Assembly (NCBI GenBank): GCA_026874595.1 | Contig: CM049320.1 | Span: forward strand, 24,251,714 to 24,315,713 | From: Sipunculus nudus | Lineage: Eukaryota > Annelida > Sipuncula > Golfingiida > Sipunculidae | Reading direction: 5' to 3' | DNA: 64,000 bases | Part shown: positions 21,571 to 34,499 of the stretch, piece by piece | Numbering within the stretch: position 1 is the stretch's first letter | Layout: each line of letters opens with the position of its first letter | Program-made: the position numbers and the translations under genes | The notes under the pieces: model-generated | The model's input: only the letters and a program-made list of their open reading frames with translations | Database searches by the model: none | What the model was told of the DNA's origin: nothing

Positions 21571-22529
21571 TGTAACCATGTCATGAAATCATTATATTGG
21601 TAACATGTATTTCATATATACAGAGTAATACAAACATGAGTATTCAGTGTACGGCTTTCTTTCTATTATTGCTTGACAACCGACAAATTAAGACAGAAGC
21701 ACTAAAAATATATATTAATTACCTATAGGGGTACATAATATATCCGATCTGCCTGTTTAACAAATTGTGAATACCACCCCGGCCTTATTTCCCGGAACCT
21801 GAGCGCGTGCAGAAACGATATCTGAGAGTTTAAGACAGAGATCGTTCAGATACGCAAACCTGTTGTCAGTGTCAGTTTATGTTTCATGATTTAAAGTGAA
21901 ATTTTTATTCACGATTTCATGGATATCACAGATGAACTATAACTACGGCAGATGTTGTAGGACGGTCTGTTTATATTAGTGGTCCAAAAATAAATAAGCC
22001 AGTAGCATCCCTCGTTGGTCAGATATGTCAATCTGTTTTATATTCAGCGGTATAGCATTAGTAAAAAGTATTAATCATTATTTTCATAATAATATAATGG
22101 GTTTATATCATGACACATTTTACACGTCCTCTATAATATATCCAAATCGTAGTTGTTAAAATATGGCTATATGCTGTAGACAAAAAAAAACCCACGAAAC
22201 CTTAACATTACTTACAGAATTGGGTTCACAAACACCTTTAGCAGTGGTAGCCATTCAAACCTTCTTCTATTTAGTAATGGGTAAATTGTAAAACGAGTAT
22301 TGTTATTTACGCTAATACCTTTCTTGTTTCACCGCTTTAATACATTATTCGAACTTTGAACGATTAAATGATCCTGTTTTTTAAGATACGTCACTCTGAA
22401 ACATGTATTAGCTCTTCGCAGTGAAAAACCTTATATCAGTCTTTGCCATCCAGTGGCTGTATTTGTATAATTAAAAGAAATATCCAGTGCGAATATCATA
22501 CGTTCACCATATTCATTTTATCGAATGAA
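20907..22529. other. Gene-free stretch upstream of TRIM copy 1
   Basis: It holds a (TA)25 array at 21,519-21,568. No coding sequence was recognised; the non-coding first exon of TRIM copy 1 should lie somewhere here or beyond. Confidence 0.4.
21519..21568. repeat. (TA)n microsatellite
   Basis: 25 uninterrupted units. Confidence 0.97.
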
Positions 22530-22547
22530 CACCAGATGGCGCTGAGA
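22530..22547 (+). promoter_or_regulatory. CTCF-like motif
   Basis: CACCAGATGGCGCTGAG resembles the bilaterian CTCF core (CCASYAGRKGGCRS). It is a single match in an AT-rich region; occupancy is unknown. Confidence 0.3.
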
Positions 22548-22798
22548 AGCAGCAGCGGTACTACAGTCAACGATTATTAAGACATTATGAGGTACCCCAT
22601 TATTTGATAGAAATAAACCTGTGTGAATTTTAAACCGTTGATCTAGAAAAGAGTTTAAATATTATCTGAAAGAACAAGGTATCTGATAGGTTAACATTTA
22701 CAAAGATTTGACCAAACGTTGAGGACATACCTTCCTAATGTTCACGTAAATAATAACATCCGATTCAATCATATTCACTCCGATACAGGTTAATAACT

Positions 22799-22801
<3 letters not shown>

Positions 22802-22838
<37 letters not shown>
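22802..22838. repeat. (GA)n microsatellite
   Basis: About 18 GA units. Confidence 0.95.
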
Positions 22839-22839
<1 letters not shown>

Positions 22840-22840
<1 letters not shown>

Positions 22841-23590
22841 TGCATACACATATTATGTAAAGTCTCATGACTAAAATTCATAAAGAACGTGGTTGATCAC
22901 TATAGGCATGACTGAATAAACAGTAACAGTAACATCAGATAACCATGACATCAATGTGATACAATGGATATACAAGATTGAAGCGTACATTAAACAAATA
23001 ATGTCAGTTTGTATGCTTAAACCACAGGTATATGGCCATGAGATGCGCCCCATCTATGCACTCCTTTTAAAACAAGAGAGGAGAATGATCATTATGACTG
23101 AAAAGTAGGCCTTTTAATTTTGTATACTGTGACCGATAATGCAAAGGGTACTAGGATCAGGAAACCCGGAACAAACTGGCCGTTGATGTAAAATGTACTA
23201 AATGTACACTGCTCTGTGTTCATGCCTGTAACGATTTAGGAATTAATGGTTACAAGTAATAGAAGTAGATTTTTATCAAAAATAAAATTTAATGAATCTG
23301 TTTATTTATGCATGATTTGGAAAGGCATTATTCATGGTCTGAACAGAGGGCAAATTACTTATATGAATGAAATGTTTGACATCTCCAAAGAAATATTACC
23401 ATTTAACCCGTTAATCTGACATTCATAGCATAGATCCTAAGGATAAAAAAACAGAGGTATTATATTATCAAAATTTATATACGTATTATTTAATCCGTTT
23501 GAAAGGGTGTAGTAATTTTGAAATTGCAGCCAATCTTGGAACTGTTGCACTGTACCTTGCATATATATATATATACAACACTTTTTATAC
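22840..23590. other. Gene-free stretch
   Basis: No feature was recognised. Confidence 0.35.
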
Positions 23591-23597
23591 ATACTCC

Positions 23598-23666
23598 ACT
23601 TGACACCTGGTGAAGAAGCTTCGAAAACTCGAGAACAAAATAAACAGCCAACACCAAGGTGTCTTC
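23598..23666 (+). mobile_element. Penelope-like 3' terminus with decayed hammerhead-like core
   Basis: GACACCTGGTGAAGAAGCTTCGAAAAC has the order of a hammerhead core: a CTGGTGA box (one base off CTGANGA), a short GAAG/CTTC stem and GAAA. Downstream GGTGTC (23,658-23,663) can pair with GACACC (23,602-23,607) as stem I. A (TA)n array follows 4-6 bases later. Such cores are known in Penelope-like elements and retrozymes. The A to G change in the core would abolish cleavage. Confidence 0.45.
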
Positions 23667-23669
23667 GTT

Positions 23670-23677
23670 TTATATAT

Positions 23678-23716
<39 letters not shown>

Positions 23717-23717
23717 A
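23670..23717. repeat. (TA)n microsatellite
   Basis: TA units with one AAT interruption, directly after the hammerhead-like terminus. Confidence 0.95.
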
Positions 23718-24377
23718 TTTTTCAATAGGAAGAATATAAAGGAGTCCGTGGAACCTCAAGGTAATATTTTGAGAAGTCAAGGGGTGGATATCTTTGTTAA
23801 CTTTTGAAGAGTTGATGCAACTGTTATCAATATTTAAGTTATACTTTGCTTGTATATAATAATACATATATCACTCTGTAATATTTCCAGGACCAACTTG
23901 AAATCAGGTGAACATGCTGAATGGTCCATCCTGGTAATATATGTGTAAATAAATAAACAGAAATAAATATATATGTCTATCAGTAATGATTGGCCTGTTT
24001 TTATTAAATTAATGTATGATATAACTGACAGTCAAACGCACGCTTAATAGAACATGTTGTATAACAAATACACACTGCCGAAAAAAAACAAATACAGTAA
24101 AAACACAAGATAATTCATTTAGCATATGTATCATTGGCCTTGTTATATAATATTATATTAATCCTATGTCTTTGAATAAAAGTGGATTCTTCTAACGCCC
24201 AATGTATTTTAAATGTTTGGAAAATATACGAACTCGACTTGTCTTAATATGTATCTCAATATAAATATCAGTAATCTGTATTTACGTATAAAATAGTGGA
24301 CAGTGATGGCGGGTTTTTTTCCAGATAACTGCCCTTTGATATTCACGAAATTTGAACTATTTTTGGCATTTATTATT

Positions 24378-24379
<2 letters not shown>
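23718..24379. other. Gene-free AT-rich stretch
   Basis: No feature was recognised apart from an AAATAAATA-rich patch near 23,945. Confidence 0.35.

Positions 24380-24424
<45 letters not shown>
24380..24424. repeat. (TA)n microsatellite
   Basis: About 22 units. Confidence 0.95.
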
Positions 24425-24427
<3 letters not shown>

Positions 24428-27185
24428 ATTGCACAATGCTTATCTATTCGTTCAACACGAAATGTGTTCTTTCTTGCTGTTTGCGAATTTGAAAATATGT
24501 TGTTGTTAACAGAAGCATGTTTCACCCCAATCTGCAATTTGGTGAATAATTTGCCATGAAATAATTATATACCAAGAGAATCTAATCAAAATAAGACATA
24601 CTACATTTTGGATCCTCAGGATAAGGGGAAACCTGGGTGATATTACTATATAATGCAAAGGGCAAAGGCGATTATTTCTGAAAAAAGTAAAGCCATATGT
24701 ACATGCTGTTACTTAACCGTAAAATGACTATTAGTAAGTGTCAACAATATATTATTTTTATTATTACCAATATGTTATTCACTGATTTTTAACCTATACC
24801 ATCTTGTGTCAGCACGATTTTTTCATTGGGTTTATATGACGCATTTGGAAAATATAAAGCCAGAAATCATACCTGTCCAGCTCTCTGTAGTAATCAAGTA
24901 TCGTCGCATTGAAGATATTCAAGCTAGCATTGGACAAAACCCGATGTTCTGATATCAGTATATTTGGGTAAAACCAATACCAATATCTTCTGGACTGCGT
25001 TCAGATTGAGAAGCGGCTATTATTTTAACATAACCTTATAGCTACAGCAGTTGTAACTCCATGATGAAACATATCACTTATGTTAAGCTATATTGTACCA
25101 CCATTTTCTTGCAAAATATCACATTGGCAGCTATGATATATTAATATCTTAACATAACCACATATAAATAGAGAATTGTATACTGTCAAAATACCACAAG
25201 AAAGATGTACTGTTCTATAATGAAAGTAAACATGAATAAAGCTAACAAGTTGTTATTTAGACAAATCAATAAGGGAGATAAAAATACAATATGTTACACT
25301 TTATTGCAAATTGACAAAACAAAGAGCCTCATACACTCATACAAGTGTTTCTGTCAAACTGTATCAAGAACACGTACACGTCAGTGGATGTTTGGTATAT
25401 AGAAGGTTCCGCAATATTTTGTGGTTTTTGCATTCGGATTAGAAAGAGAAAGTATACACATGAACCTGTGTAAATCTGTATGTCCAAACTTAAGTGAACA
25501 ACTAATCCCTTTTATTAAAGACAACAAACGCAATCCCATTGGTGATCAATGAAAACAATACGTGTTTTCATTTCGGCTCACAAACAAACATATGACGTTT
25601 ATCAAATGGAAAAACGAAATGTCGATTCGGACATTTAATTACATCCTTTCAGTTGAGGTAAATGTATATTAACGTTACCTATGGTAAACACATGCATGTA
25701 TTTTGCCGAATTGAAATAAACTAATAATTGATTCAAAGCTGACGAAACTGTTTAGAGGGCACCTAAAGAGAATGTACCTTTATTAATACATGCACCACAA
25801 AACAAGCACCACAATCGTATCAAGGGAGCCGGGCCAGAATAAAAAGAAATAGGTCCGATAGACCTGTATGACAAAGGCATATAGCGATAAATGATCTAAC
25901 AAAGAACTACGTGCAAAGTTAGGTAATTATTACCTTTTATTGACGTCATTATAATTAGTATATCTTATCTTTATACCTTGGCAAACTGTCCTGGTAAAGA
26001 ATGAAGAGATCAGTATATAAATAAATGGTACATTGAAATACAAGATGGTGCCTCTTTTATTTTATCATATCTGCTAATATTTTCGCTCTCTAAAGAATAT
26101 ATGCCTCCGACACACGAAACAAAATGTGTGTATTCTACAGTCCTTAGACAATCCTAACAAAAAAATTACACGAGAAACGGTGTTGAAAACGATGTTTAGT
26201 AAAAACACAACAGTGAGAGTGCTAAAACATAGATGAGCATTTGCAAGATAAAATACAGTTATTTTGTCTCTGTCGGCACTGCAAAACCACTTTGCAAGAT
26301 AGTACTATAGCTTCGGAATGTCAAGAATGTGTTGTTTGTACATAAAAGTTTATGGTTTTGCTTGATGGGTTGGCATACATAATACATCGGGGTTAAGGTC
26401 TGCCGTCTCTGTACAGGGCGTGAACCCTTGTTCAATGTGGAGTACTGAGTGCTTAAAAGTGGTTTGTATACGGTCACAAATTAGCATGGTATCCTGTTGT
26501 TTGAAATGTAAGTAGATATTGATGAGAAATTTGTTTCCGAGATATAGCTTGCAGCTACGGATGCTCTTTAGGCAAGTTGTACGATACAGAACTCGATGAT
26601 CGACGAATGTTGTTATTATTTGAATGTCCTGAATTCGTACATAATCAGAGAAAAAAAACTAACAGTGGTAAACTTATCTATCAGAGATGTTAGCCATTGT
26701 TATTGGAAACCGAGAAAATGTGCCAAGTATGCCTTAGTTGGAGACTCAACTTGTGTCAGAAAAAGGACCGTAGGACCCTTCAATTCTATCCCCACCAAAA
26801 TCCGCCACAATCAAATTGCCGATATATCAAAGGGTTTATGTCAACTGGTCTGAATCGCCCGGAATTTCTATTTGAATATAATAGACTTCCGGCCTAACCA
26901 ACACAGCTACGCAGTTGTTTTCTGGTTGTGTACAAAAGAAATGGAATGAGTTGCCACACAAGACTCCTACAAAGCTGCAGGTATACCCATTTTTCATGCC
27001 TTCCGCATAGTTTTGTCTTTGAGAGAGAGATCTTTGTTCAATACCAGAATAGTAGCTCAATATAAAGAGGTCATTGCAATCTACACGAACAGCGTGGTTT
27101 TTTCTAAAGGGAGTCTCTTCACTTATTCATGATTATCCCCTCCGAATCGTATTTCCTGACAGACGAGCATTGCTTTTAGAAAATA
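24425..27185. other. Gene-free AT-rich stretch
   Basis: No gene was recognised. A minus-strand frame at 26,836-27,060 includes GYTCSFVGVLCGNSFHFFC and could be a decayed exon; I could not place it in a family. Confidence 0.3.
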
Positions 27186-27499
27186 TTACGCTGTCCCCTT
27201 CACACATACAGCTATGACAGGTGTGCCCTGATACACCTTGATGGATAGTCCATCAATTGTAAACCTACGCGGTGGATATGAATAATCCCCTACAACGGCT
27301 GACCAGTGTGGTAAGATCCTGACTTGATTAGGACTTTGAAGGCCTGTCTTGGTTCTATATGGCAATTTTAGTATAATCTTTGGCTTCGTTTCATTCTCAC
27401 CTTGACCTGAGGTCTTCCTTATACTGCACGAAAATGTACAGTGACTGATCGAAGCCTTGACCTTCTCTATCCCGTCCACTATGCAGCAGCTGTCCGCCA
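27186..27499 (-). CDS. Possible terminal exon of an unidentified gene
   Basis: A minus-strand frame of about 104 codons ends at TAA (27,186-27,188). Directly before it is a good acceptor, ACGCTTTTTCAG, with the exon starting at 27,499. Composition is protein-like: ADSCCIVDGIEK, several Cys in a short span, then KIILKLPYRTKTG and PRRFTIDGLSIKVY. There is no ATG, which fits an internal or last exon. I do not recognise the family. A TSP1-like remnant lies 3 kb upstream on the same strand and might belong to the same gene. Confidence 0.35.
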
Positions 27500-27586
27500 C
27501 TGAAAAAGCGTCTGCAACACGTGCTTTTCACTGGTAGAATCTAACAACTAGCATTAATTGGTGTTGTGCCAAGAGTATGCTGTTCG

Positions 27587-27658
27587 AAGAAATCGCCAGC
27601 TTCTTCAACGGCCTTGTGCCGTAGTAATATGCAAATATCACTCATTTACCGCATTTAT
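27587..27658 (+). repeat. Short block shared with 39,380-39,443
   Basis: AATCGCCAGCTTCTTCAACG is identical at both places, and the likeness runs for about 60 bases including TATGCAAATATCACT, or AATGCAAATATCACT in the other copy. Both contain ATGCAAAT, the POU octamer, and in both an ATG follows within about 25 bases. Confidence 0.7.
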
Positions 27659-27659
27659 T

Positions 27660-29584
27660 AGCATGGCTGTTAGTTGTGACATCTACAGAGGTTCCTGTTT
27701 CAGTGACCTTTTATAACACATACCGTATGGTATATATGACTGAAAACGGCCTATATTGTGTTGACGTAACGCGACGTGTGAGTGCGCAGCGACGCAGGTT
27801 AGCAGACTCGAGATTCGCCCTACTCTACAAAAGAAGTCAACTGTATATCTGGTTTGGGTTAATTTGTCTCTATAACCACGTTGTTTGAACAACCAGACTG
27901 ATATTGTCACACTAACCTTGATCCATTAAAATTAAACAAACCCTATAATAAACATGCTGTTACCTTACTCTTCAGCTTTATCCAAATTCACAATATTCCA
28001 TACATGATATATTTTCCAATGGTATATCACTTTTGCAATCAGTTTTTTTAATCATCAAATTTCTATAGTCAGTGGTTCACCTGAAGAAATAATATAATTA
28101 TATAAGTGATGATTTAGACAACATAAAAGTACCTACGTTTACATTTTAGAAAACTACTTGTCTGCTCATGAAATATGTCGTAATATAGAACATGAAAACA
28201 TGAACAAGACAAAACATGCGGGACACAGAATACCGACCCCAAATAACTGATACAGAACGAATAAACGTACATCGGAGAGCTATTTATATATCTTTGTATT
28301 AACAATCACAGATATTACATAGAATTGCCGCGCTATTGAATAAATTTAGGGCATTTATGGAATAGCGTTCTGGAGACTTAAATGAAACAAAAATAAATAT
28401 AACATATCCAAATCCATTGATAAAGCTGGGGAATATGCTTAACTAAAGACTTAAAACAAAAAAATATCGGTGTGCTTCCACATATACAGTATAACTTTAT
28501 TATTTAATTTATAAATATATAAGTAAGTACATTTTAAATAAAAATGTGAAAATTAAGGTTTGTGGCTACCACAGAAATACTACAAACCAACCAAATTTTG
28601 ATAGGCTCAAACCTAAATCAGTCCGTTTGAAAGCAACAGGCCTGCTTTTTCCTAGAGATTGACAATTGAACCAGGATAGACACACAAACTATTTTTCATT
28701 CTGCTGAAGTCAGTCGACCAAGTTTTCCTCGCTCTGAATTAATGTTTTATTTGGCAGTTGCTAAAGCTAACTAGAGCTCAGCAGAATGTTAACAGAGGGT
28801 GAATGTCGAAAAAGTCCGTGATAATCCTACAGTCCGAACTTCTAGTGGAATGTAAAGTGCCCCCAATACATTTTTTTTTATTTCTCTCATAATATCTGAT
28901 GCAATTATGATCCCGTAAATGATGAGAAACTTGCTAGATAAAAAAACATAAATAAGTTTTTTTTACACTGTTGTCGCTATGTGAAGATTAAAACAAATGT
29001 AACAGGTGACCAAATGCAGTATTTATTTTTACTTTCAGTAAAGAAATAATGATAGTACCGTTGATGTGATGGTACCGTTTATTAAAAACAGAATAAATAT
29101 CGTGTGAAATGGCGAAGATTAGCGCTCGTTATGGTTGTTAACAGTACGGTTATATGTCATAATAACAAACAACCACTTCTTCTAATTCATGTGTTTACTT
29201 CTAATAAGACCGAGCACAATTCATCAATCATATTGATTCTTCCCTAAATATGTCACTGGAATTCAATATAGAAAGCTAGTGGTACTATTTATTTCAATCT
29301 TGAAGAAGCATTATATGGTTACACATTGTCACTCATGGTGACATTCATAGGGGATGGTTATGAGACATATACATTATCAAACATGAAAGTATTGCTTTAG
29401 TAATCTTTTATACTTTTTACTAAATCCCACATATAAGGTGTTACATGCAATGTATCATTATTCATGCCAGTTCCGTCAAAGTAATTAATTGAACTATTTA
29501 CCGAGAGTGTATGCTGTGATCGAATAAAACAATAAACATATCCTATCGCAAATGTTACATATATACACTTATTTTTATATTCAA

Positions 29585-29586
<2 letters not shown>
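27660..29586. other. Gene-free AT-rich stretch
   Basis: No coding region or RNA gene was recognised. Confidence 0.35.

Positions 29587-29646
<60 letters not shown>
29587..29646. repeat. (TA)n microsatellite
   Basis: 30 uninterrupted units. Confidence 0.97.
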
Positions 29647-29649
<3 letters not shown>

Positions 29650-29679
29650 CGGAACCGATGACATCGTGGGGAAATTACA

Positions 29680-29793
29680 GTGATAACACGCATTTGAAAA
29701 ACCCGAGGGGTTTGCTGAGGGGTTTGCCCAGCGCAGTCACAGGACAAGGTCGGTCCCCGGATTTTCAAATGCTTGAATATGACGTATTATCAC
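29680..29793. repeat. Imperfect inverted repeat, possible non-autonomous element end
   Basis: GTGATAA (29,680-29,686) pairs with TTATCAC (29,787-29,793), and GCATTTGAAAA (29,690-29,700) pairs with TTTTCAAATGC (29,762-29,772). The loop is GC-rich, with GAGGGGTTTGC repeated and GGTCGGTCCCCGG. It stands out from the AT-rich surroundings, immediately beside a TA array. No coding product is supported; the frame 29,646-29,927 spans it by chance. Confidence 0.55.
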
Positions 29794-29929
29794 GGGATAC
29801 AATAACCATGTTATTGGTTTGGTTTATCATTGTTCCGCATTTTATGTACTGCGGGTCTATTGTGCAAATTATCGCTCTACCAAGAGAAAAAAACACACGA
29901 AGTCCGTCAGATGATTTTGACCAGTGAAC

Positions 29930-30500
29930 CAACAGCCATGCCGCCTTCGCTCATTCTTATGACCATCTAAACGATGAATATTAAACACATTTATCACGAA
30001 AACTGCATTTAAAGATATCCTGGTACTTGTTGAGATAGGCTTTAGCCTTTAATAAATTTTTCAGCGGCCTTCTTGTGTTGTTTTTCATGCTTCTTATTTA
30101 TTTACAGCTCATATTCTGCATCATGTACTAAAATATTCTGATTACATTCTTCAGCTAATCCCATTATTGCAACGAACATATGAATTTAAATGTACTTGTG
30201 CTAACATTGTTCCAAAGACCTTTATAGTTTTACTAAATGAATCTTAGTACAATGCATATTTAAGGATGATAAAATAAATATTTACTCACTTTCTCCTAAG
30301 TGAAGCTTAAGAATAAAACTTCTTCAACTGACTGAGGAATATATTTATTAATGAATTGATAACGTTACATGAGAATGGCGAGCCTCATCGAATCACTGAA
30401 CCTATAGTTGGCCTAATAATAAGTAGCGCGAGGACCCCCATATGTCAGTCACATTGTGCACATGTTCTCAATGATACGCTTAAATGCCTCGAGTATTTTA
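29930..30500. other. Gene-free AT-rich stretch
   Basis: No feature was recognised. Confidence 0.35.
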
Positions 30501-30559
30501 CTTATACATGCGGGAAAGGGAGGTAACTCTTGTTTACTCTAATTTTTTTGGGTGTTAAA

Positions 30560-30715
30560 TAGGCCCAATGATTACCGCATCTGCGAGTCCTGGACATGTA
30601 ACCATACCCATTACAGGGTACAAAGGAACCCCCTGAAGAGCCATCGTTTGCGAATGAAACATGGACCCTGGACACCGCCTGAAGGACGTTCATCCTGGAT
30701 GGGCTTGCTGGGAAA
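30560..30715 (-). pseudogene. Possible decayed thrombospondin type-1 (TSP1) exon
   Basis: A minus-strand frame includes DGSSGGSFVPCNGYGYMSRT followed by RRCGN. The CxxGYxxRxRxC spacing is that of TSP1 repeats, which mediate adhesion in secreted and surface proteins. The expected WSxWSxCS aromatic part is not intact. A possible acceptor TTTTTCCCAG lies just upstream. It could be a genuine but divergent exon; the call is by motif only. Confidence 0.35.
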
Positions 30716-30739
30716 AATCTCGGTTGGAAATCAAACACT

Positions 30740-31233
30740 AGATTTCCCGGCTTTAAATCCTGTTTCTTATACCCATATCACAGGTCATCTAGCGTTATAA
30801 TAGACTAAATTCTAATATATCAATGTTATGTGATGAATGTAATATTTCGCAAATTTCTATCACACGTCTTTTCTCTTGATAGGGTTCGGTGACAATCTGA
30901 TTTGGTTCGGTATATGACCGTGGTATTCATGTAGGATAAATGTTTGTACAGACCTCAAGTGTAATATAGATTCAACACACGTGGACTTGCTACCTTTTTT
31001 CATATTTAGATTAATTAAGAGGCTTACATCAATCAGATGACTTAATATTTTATATTTGTGTTATTGTGATTGGATGTCAGATGCATTGTATGCAGGAAAG
31101 TGGAAAGTGGCAGAGAGTAGTCCTGCATATCATAAACCATCAGGTGGTACACCTGTCATGAGATCTGTAGGTTTCTCATGATACTATACTCAGAATGTAG
31201 GGGCTTGTTCACAGGCACCCCTAGTTACAAAGA

Positions 31234-31235
<2 letters not shown>
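30740..31235. other. Gene-free stretch
   Basis: No feature was recognised. Confidence 0.35.
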
Positions 31236-31269
<34 letters not shown>

Positions 31270-31316
31270 AACAGACAGACAGACATACAGAGAAATAGAT
31301 AGATAGATACATAGAT
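31236..31316. repeat. Compound GA / CAGA / GATA microsatellite
   Basis: (GA)16 is followed by CAGACAGACAGACA and ATAGATAGATAGATA. Confidence 0.93.
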
Positions 31317-32149
31317 GCAATACGAAAGATAATCATCAGAAAGTCAGTATATTGTGACACATATTAATAAAAGCAATACCTCGGAAGAAACTATGGCTGA
31401 TATATTGTATGTTTGGTCCTTAAAATTAAGGAAATGAGTAATATTAATAACCAAACATATTCTAAAGGTAACCCGAATGTGATTTTTTAACAAAACACAA
31501 GCGCCTTTGTACACGATAATACTTTACCCGCGTAATAACTGTTAAAAGATGGAAGGTTAGCAATAAATGATTCAATCATCAATCATTAACATGTGTTATA
31601 ACTTTTATAGTGTTTCTAGGGCCTGAGTCGTTTCATGATTGTTAAAAGCTTCATGCAGGGGCTTACGCTCCTATATGGTAAACAAAAAACAGACAGACCA
31701 AACTAAGGGATTTGATCGCAGAAAAGTCCAAATTCCTAATTTTGTGGTGTTGGAAAGCATAAGCTACTGAAAATACATGTATATGGCAGCGAACAAGATT
31801 GCGGCCTGGGCTGGAGACTGCTGCATCAGCATAAACAACCAAAGTCATATACCAGACAGAAAGCTAGAACCATCAATCTAGGAGAAACAAGATCAGAAAA
31901 AGAGGAGGAACCATCATACCTTGTTGTGACATTTGACAAGCTCTAAACATGGAAGGCCCCCGTTCACCGTTCAGAAAGTAGAGGCCTTCGATAGAAACAT
32001 GTTGGCCTTTCTGAAACAGCATTGAGGGCAAACGAAAGGATCAGTTTCCCTCACCTAGGGTATAGCTCAACTGCCTGGTGTATACCAGCAAAAACCAGCG
32101 ACTAGGCATTTAACAGAGTTCAAAGCCATGCACGGAGGCTAATAACTTC

Positions 32150-32960
32150 AGCCATGAAGACAACAACAGTTGAGGTCATGGAGAGAATTTCTACAACCTC
32201 CAGGATCGATGAGACACTATCATCCTACTCCCTGAGAAAAGAATCCGCTGTCAGGACAAACATCACATTAAACGGAGAGTAGAGTGGCTTACCATGAACC
32301 GCTTCAGGAGAAACAGGCAAAACAACTGTCCCCCGAACATACAATTAAACTCCCACCCAGACCTATTCGTACATTCTTCAGGTCCATTCCCTTGAACACT
32401 GTCAGCTGCCCAAATAATTATAATCCGCTGGTCAGTCCACAATATGACACCAAGTCACACCCAAGTTTGCTGCTGTCATGTACAGTATCACCAAAGCTCT
32501 TGTTTATGACAAATATCCTGAAGAAGCAAATATACTGATATTCACAGTTTGGACAGAAACAAGGGCAAAGCAAAATTGTGGAACAGGAGTCTGTATTAGA
32601 TACCCTGAAGGACTAATGGAGTTGATGACGTTTCCATCTGGAAACACTGCAGTAACTATAAGGCAGAGGAACAAGCACTCACAAAAGTAACTTCCTATAT
32701 CCAAAACACTAGAATCTAATGCTACCAGATAATGATAGCCTCTCAGTCATGCAAGCCTTTACTTATAAAAAGAAGCCAAGGAATCCCTCCATTCAATTAG
32801 TGCACCGAGAAGAGCGGTAATACAACAGGTACCTGCACACTGTGGCGCATTGCAGGGAATGAACGAGACTACTGCCTGCAACCGTCGAACCCAAATCCAG
32901 ACTGCAGAACACATTTTCAGCAGTTCTATAACTTCAAGGATTCGATACGTGTGATTTGAG
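32150..32960 (+). pseudogene. LINE-type RNase H remnant (non-LTR retrotransposon)
   Basis: In changing frames the region shows the blocks of the RNase H domain found at the end of some non-LTR pol proteins (I, R1 and related clades). ILIF-x-x-WTETRAKQNCGTGV (about 32,538-32,605) resembles the first catalytic strand. DSLSVMQAF (about 32,738) has the Asp-Ser block. HCG then AGNERD (32,838-32,868) is the HCGxxGNExAD terminal motif. Stops and frameshifts are frequent, so it is old. The first catalytic Asp appears replaced (FTVWTE). Confidence 0.6.
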
Positions 32961-33079
32961 AAACACAGAAGAAGAACCGCTGTACCCCAAACAATTTTTT
33001 TGGGTAAACTTTCAACGGGACTGAGACTTTGCGGAATGTATTTACCATTTACAGCTGGTTCAGTTAAAGGTCTCATCTA

Positions 33080-34499
33080 TTCAGCTCTCAAACATATGGT
33101 ATGCAAGTAGCGTTGCCATGAATATATTCATTTCATGCTAGCATCCCTAAAACTAGATATTTCGATATAGGTCCAAATACGTACCATCTATATTAAGAAG
33201 GATAGTACTAATGGATTTTTGCCCACACTGAATGATAGAAGAGTTTAAATTTATAATAACATAACCATATCGACATCGAAGTTTATACATGACAGCATAC
33301 TGTAAAGCAAAGCTCTGTTGTATATGGATAGTTTAACTTTTTTTCTTTATTGCTATTATAGGTAAAAGGGATTTTTTAATTTGTCCTTCCTTGTTCTTAG
33401 ACCTCTTATTTCACAGCTAAATTCATGTATAGCAGTATATATAAATAACCCCTCAGTATTGCCTCGATTGAGGAAAACCCAGTATTACGGATTTTCATAT
33501 TTTTTATTCGATCGTATTTCTGACCCTGGCTGAAATCATATTGTTTAATAGTACAACATCTTGTAGAATATTTTCCTTTTACACCTGCTTATGAGAAAGA
33601 CCAATAATTTTAGGCTCTACAATCGACTCAACAGGAAGAAAAATCTGGCGTGACATTCACAGACACTTTGTTTAGGTACATTCTTTGTGCTCTTGTGGAA
33701 GGCATTATTGGGTTATGCATAAAGGTTCCAGAACAAATGCCAAAACATAGGCCAGCATATTATTTAAGCAGGAATGAAAAAAACATTTAGAGCTTGGGTG
33801 TGGTTCTATACATTTGATTACGCATGTAATTCAAAATGAAGAATTTGAACTATATTTATGATTGCTTTATTGTTGATATATGGCCTTTGTGTCAAAAGTA
33901 AATATGCTAACTGAAGAAATAAATCTTCAAATAAAATTGTAAATTACAAAATAAATCTGGTTGATAACTGTGCCAAGTTCTTCCTCCGATGTGCCGTGCT
34001 AATGCATACAGTTGCATTAAAATGTATTTCGTGGTAACGGAGGTCCAACATATAGAGCATTCCTATTGATTATCTAAAAAGTAAGTTTAATTAGCGTAAA
34101 ATTCTAATTCAGCGTGTGACAATATTTTGAGATGAATACCAGTATAAACTCCAGAATGACAGACTGTAAGTAATCTTTTCCGAATCGGTATCATTTTGAT
34201 TAGTGTCGCGCAAATCAATATCTAGGATGTTTAAAAAATAATTGCATCGTCTTATCGCAGAATGCGATATGTGCGAAGGTAGCCATAGACAAAAGAAACA
34301 TTTCAATGTGCTTTTCTTATATGCGTTGCGTTCATGTTGAACTTTAAGTAAATCATATCCAAAATGTCCAGAAATGTATGGACGTATGTCATATCTACAT
34401 GTATTATCAGAAATCATTTTAATAGTTTCCAATAAACAGTATAAAAATAGTATACTGTTGCTGTTGCGTTGACTGTTGCTGTGTTTTCCCAGGGTCAGT
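33080..34499. other. Gene-free AT-rich stretch
   Basis: No coding region was recognised between the LINE remnant and TRIM copy 2. Confidence 0.35.
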
